Of a stretch of DNA of 6,022 nt, positions 5,101 through 6,022 are shown piece by piece. This DNA comes from Candidatus Peregrinibacteria bacterium (GTDB lineage Bacteria; Patescibacteriota; Gracilibacteria; UBA1369), in the NCBI GenBank assembly GCA_014729615.1, contig WJJQ01000076.1, forward strand, positions 1-6,022. Reading direction: 5' to 3'. The notes below the pieces were generated by a model, which searched no databases, had not been told where the DNA came from, and saw only the letters and a program-made list of their open reading frames with translations. Position 1 is the stretch's first letter. Every line of letters begins with the position of its first letter. A program made the translations under genes and the position numbers.

Positions 5101-6022
5101 CTGCTGATTTTGCAGTTCAGGGTAATTTGATCTCAGATTACGCAGTCTTTACCGCGGCAACTTCGTCGGATTTATATGCCACAACTTTTGGATTCGATTC
5201 AGCGGTTGGTGCTGAGTTTGTAGCGGGGGATGCAACAACTACAAATCTTTTTGCGACTAACTTGGAAGCTGTAAATGCCAATCTTTCCAATTTGGATTAT
5301 AGTCACGCCACAGGAACAGGCTTGGCATTATCTTCATTTCTTACAATTAACGGTATTCGCTTGGATGATGTTGGAGTGTCAAATATAGCGTCAGGCGCAA
5401 CACTCGTGGGCGTGTTTGATGAATTCGCCAATTCCAACGCGACAACAGTGCAGGCCGTGCTTGCGGATTTCGATTCTTGGATTACTACTAATGCAAATGA
5501 TATTGCTTACGCATTATCGGAACTCGCCACGGCGACATCTACAATTGCTACAATCATTACAGATTTGAATTCCGTTTCATCAACTTTAGCTACAACTATT
5601 TCAGATTTGCAATCAGTCTCATCCACTCTATCTCAAACTCAAACAGAACTGCAAAGCGTCTCATCGACAGTTGCCACTAATACAGCAAATATTGCGCAGA
5701 ATGCGGCGGATATCTTGCAAGTCTCCTCAACCGCGGCGCAGAATACGCAGGATATTTCGGATTTGGAAACAGACTTGGCTATAGCGACATCAAGTATCGC
5801 TCAAGTCTCTTCGACAGCCGCGCAAAATACACAAGATATCTCAAGCGTGTCATCCAGCTTGGCCGGTACTCAAACTGATCTTGATACGGTATCGACTACA
5901 TTATCTAATGTTGATCTTCAATATGTTACGGACCGCGGCGCTTTGACCACCAATGCAATTCAGTTTGCCGGAGGCACATCAACCGCGGCGGTGTATATTC
6001 AAAGCGTGCTAAACGTCACGGG
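2136..6022 (+). CDS. Giant secreted repeat protein, tail-fibre-like surface adhesin (3' partial)
   Basis: An uninterrupted frame of 1295 codons plus two bases runs off the right edge. ATG 2136 is the first start after the in-frame TAA at 2106. No clear Shine-Dalgarno precedes it (AAAAGCAAAT). Residues 1-33 form a signal peptide: basic start MNKILRLTKTK, hydrophobic core to about 28, likely cleavage after VHA. Residues 34-223 are unique. Three 56-residue GATLVGVFDEF modules follow at 224, 397 and 1058, and four QVT..GN modules near 349, 721, 967 and 1260. VGFGT..P (818) and NVGIGT..P (903), and YLGDATQRW (665) and DLGSATTSWRNIYA (931), are motifs common in phage tail fibres and S74-type proteins. 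Residues 1107-1259 look like a Ser/Thr/Gln-rich coiled coil. No cysteine was seen, which fits an extracellular stalk. Role inferred: cell-surface fibre or adhesin. An anchor or S74 chaperone domain, if any, lies beyond the window. Confidence 0.9.
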   Translation, partial: MNKILRLTKTKNAVLFIGTLLSLTFVFVKTVHAITVTIPTTDVSFRIEIEPADLVQFFSHGLHLPFYNPPPYFSVITVEDEVQRIELVTPEDNIQTEEDRVESESEIDRTQVIAQPDSDIIFYASSTDELFQQIFALDSIKEYLPQPEVDVTERFVTNYETITNIVYTTATLPVAFSTSTIGDLEVLNQEKLEQLVNNIITNYATTVTASDGFVFPENFTFNQATGSSMALAVYLTINGIRLDDSGGDNQTSGATLVGVFDEFANSNSETLQDVLYDFDTGLSTVSSTLALAILNLDSVSSTIVEMGLQMSFLSERITGNYEYVRNVAGETAKLREEFDALSASTSAMDLQQVTDVGNQTTNAIQFAGGTSTAAVYIQSVLNVTGLTTLSNLVFANATGTNLALSNSLSIGGIQLSATGISNLTSGATLVGVFDEFVNSNGTNVQEVLADLDTAISTASSTAMSLDFDNIYDQSIANGNPQMEIDNGDFGIALQGSNDLYIDLQSSGDFTVQDNGTGFFYIRDNRSMDYTFTGNATDAIDVSANSIRDKTIVDVSADGLTSGEGMSIERADNSGYDFTNNSTGLLSVRQLDNEAGSIGTALFVEQSGTGYAIDVQSGDVNVNDDLIVAGYSNLQLATFTNATGTNFALTGYVNSDLLPMITDQYYLGDATQRWLGLFAKNVTTTNLSAVNIDTSKLSASLVTTTQLFVGGMQITSSTGIQDLQQVTNQGNVTNNWIEFNGGTSTDALKIESGEFIGSDVLYVHNTFGGGGGNALHVETEGGNWEPAVYIENDGVMPGLLIENKGAGNQYGLIVDGGFVGFGTTTPDAALTVFSDPGEYAHFAGTDDTKGFYMGADLYGNDLGIAYNDKSDMMISTYFGGSVPNAYDYVFLGNRHLTVRQASGNVGIGTQDPSLFTLQVAGNVGPNAHNIYDLGSATTSWRNIYAAGFVSTTALYINGIAVTTSLPTLAQVTSEGNITTDSIQFAGGTSTADFAVQGNLISDYAVFTAATSSDLYATTFGFDSAVGAEFVAGDATTTNLFATNLEAVNANLSNLDYSHATGTGLALSSFLTINGIRLDDVGVSNIASGATLVGVFDEFANSNATTVQAVLADFDSWITTNANDIAYALSELATATSTIATIITDLNSVSSTLATTISDLQSVSSTLSQTQTELQSVSSTVATNTANIAQNAADILQVSSTAAQNTQDISDLETDLAIATSSIAQVSSTAAQNTQDISSVSSSLAGTQTDLDTVSTTLSNVDLQYVTDRGALTTNAIQFAGGTSTAAVYIQSVLNVT
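2805..2972 (+). repeat. 56-residue GATLVGVFDEF module, copy 1
   Basis: It covers residues 224-279 of the surface protein. It begins ATGSSMAL, passes YLTINGIRLDD and GATLVGVFDEFANSN, and ends VLYDFD. It has the same length as the other two copies, with no gap needed to align them. It is followed by Ser/Thr-rich segments (STVSSTLA, DSVSST) that look like short coiled coil. Confidence 0.85.
3216..3289 (+). repeat. 74-bp near-exact direct repeat, left copy
   Basis: This segment matches 5949-6022 at 72 of 74 positions. The two differences (3224 and 3242) are third-codon positions and both are synonymous, so the encoded TNAIQFAGGTSTAAVYIQS and the following VLNVT are unchanged. The last 47 bases are identical. 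It lies in the first QVT..GN module. Confidence 0.92.
3324..3491 (+). repeat. 56-residue GATLVGVFDEF module, copy 2
   Basis: It covers residues 397-452: ATGTNLAL, SLSIGGIQL, GATLVGVFDEFVNSN, VLADLD. It follows directly on a QVT..GN module and its SVLNVTGLTTLSNL linker, so the two module types form a larger unit here. The GATLVGVFDEF core is identical in protein to copies 1 and 3 but uses different codons, which implies an old duplication under selection. Confidence 0.85.
4296..4391 (+). repeat. QVT..GN / GGTST module, diverged copy
   Basis: Residues from 721 read DLQQVTNQGNVTNNWIEF and then NGGTSTDALKIESG. It aligns with the module at 3180 but with many substitutions (AIQFAG to WIEFNG). It opens a Gly-rich block that leads to the VGFGT..P motif. 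Confidence 0.7.
5034..5126 (+). repeat. QVT..GN / GGTST module, third copy
   Basis: Residues from 967 read LAQVTSEGNITTDSIQFAGG and then TSTADFAVQGNL. It follows the DLGSATTSWRNIYAAGF block and precedes 56-residue module copy 3, after an ATTTNLFATNLEAVNA linker. Confidence 0.75.
5307..5474 (+). repeat. 56-residue GATLVGVFDEF module, copy 3
   Basis: It covers residues 1058-1113: ATGTGLAL, FLTINGIRLDD, GATLVGVFDEFANSN, VLADFD. It leads straight into the long coiled coil. A truncated relative, ATGTNFALTGYVN, starts at 4056 (residue 641) and lacks the GATLVGVFDEF part. Confidence 0.85.
5562..5687 (+). repeat. Three tandem 42-bp (14-residue) coiled-coil repeats
   Basis: Units 5562-5603, 5604-5645 and 5646-5687 encode DLNSVSSTLATTIS, DLQSVSSTLSQTQT and ELQSVSSTVATNTA. 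Each unit is two heptads long, with L and V at core-like positions. Related segments, including two VSSTAAQNTQDIS copies, carry the pattern on to about 5912. The units are clearly related in protein but vary in codon choice. A trimeric stalk is likely by analogy with tail fibres; the oligomeric state is inferred. Confidence 0.8.
5949..6022 (+). repeat. 74-bp near-exact direct repeat, right copy (cut by window end)
   Basis: This is the second copy of 3216-3289, offset by 2733 bp. It opens the fourth QVT..GN module (DLQYVTDRGALTTNAIQF from residue 1260). The match continues to the last base, so the true repeat may be longer and a further 56-residue module probably follows. Confidence 0.92.

Noticed and set aside
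2136..6022. Recoded genetic code (TGA as Gly), as in some CPR lineages.
   Set aside because: No in-frame TGA occurs in 1295 codons and glycine is encoded by normal GGN codons, so the standard code is sufficient.

Overview
The window looks like origin-proximal chromosomal DNA from an AT-rich bacterium. Its two halves are very different: about 2.1 kb without a convincing gene apart from one tRNA, then a single giant open frame that runs off the right edge. No marker gene fixes the taxonomy. The best guess is a Patescibacteria/CPR (Parcubacteria-like) lineage. This rests on the style of the giant Ser/Thr-rich surface protein (FAGGTSTA, ATTTNLFA and SWRNIYAAG segments), the lack of a clear Shine-Dalgarno before it, and its low GC. 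The standard genetic code fits, because 1295 codons are read without an in-frame TGA.

Left part (1-1400): a tRNA-Ala(CGC) with an encoded CCA end and a hairpin terminator, followed by non-coding DNA studded with the 16-bp palindrome TGTTTCACGTGAAACA. This is the classic bacterial centromere site parS, bound by ParB. I count nine sites: seven perfect and two with one mismatch. Several sit in pairs 64-75 bp apart. A hairpin-forming element of about 95 bp lies between two of them. Such clusters normally lie close to the chromosomal replication origin, where ParB loads and ParA/SMC act.

Middle part (1400-2135): very AT-rich and non-coding. It has a few near-consensus DnaA boxes (TTATCAACA on the minus strand, TTACCCACA on the plus strand) and is a plausible but unproven oriC/unwinding region. 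It also holds the leader of the next gene.

Right part (2136-6022): the first 1295 codons of a secreted or surface-anchored protein. It has a signal peptide, a short unique N-terminal region, three indel-free copies of a 56-residue module (ATGT..AL...INGI to GATLVGVFDEF to VLADFD), and four copies of a QVT..GN..TN.IQFAGGTSTA module. It also carries tail-fibre-like VGIGT..P and LGS.T.SWRNIYA motifs and a long Ser/Thr/Gln-rich coiled coil. No cysteine was seen. The frame ends inside a near-exact 74-bp repeat of an earlier module, so the repeat series continues past the window.

The tRNA, the parS/origin-like DNA and the surface protein are neighbours and not an evident operon. The most interesting signal is the dense parS array in a long gene-free stretch.
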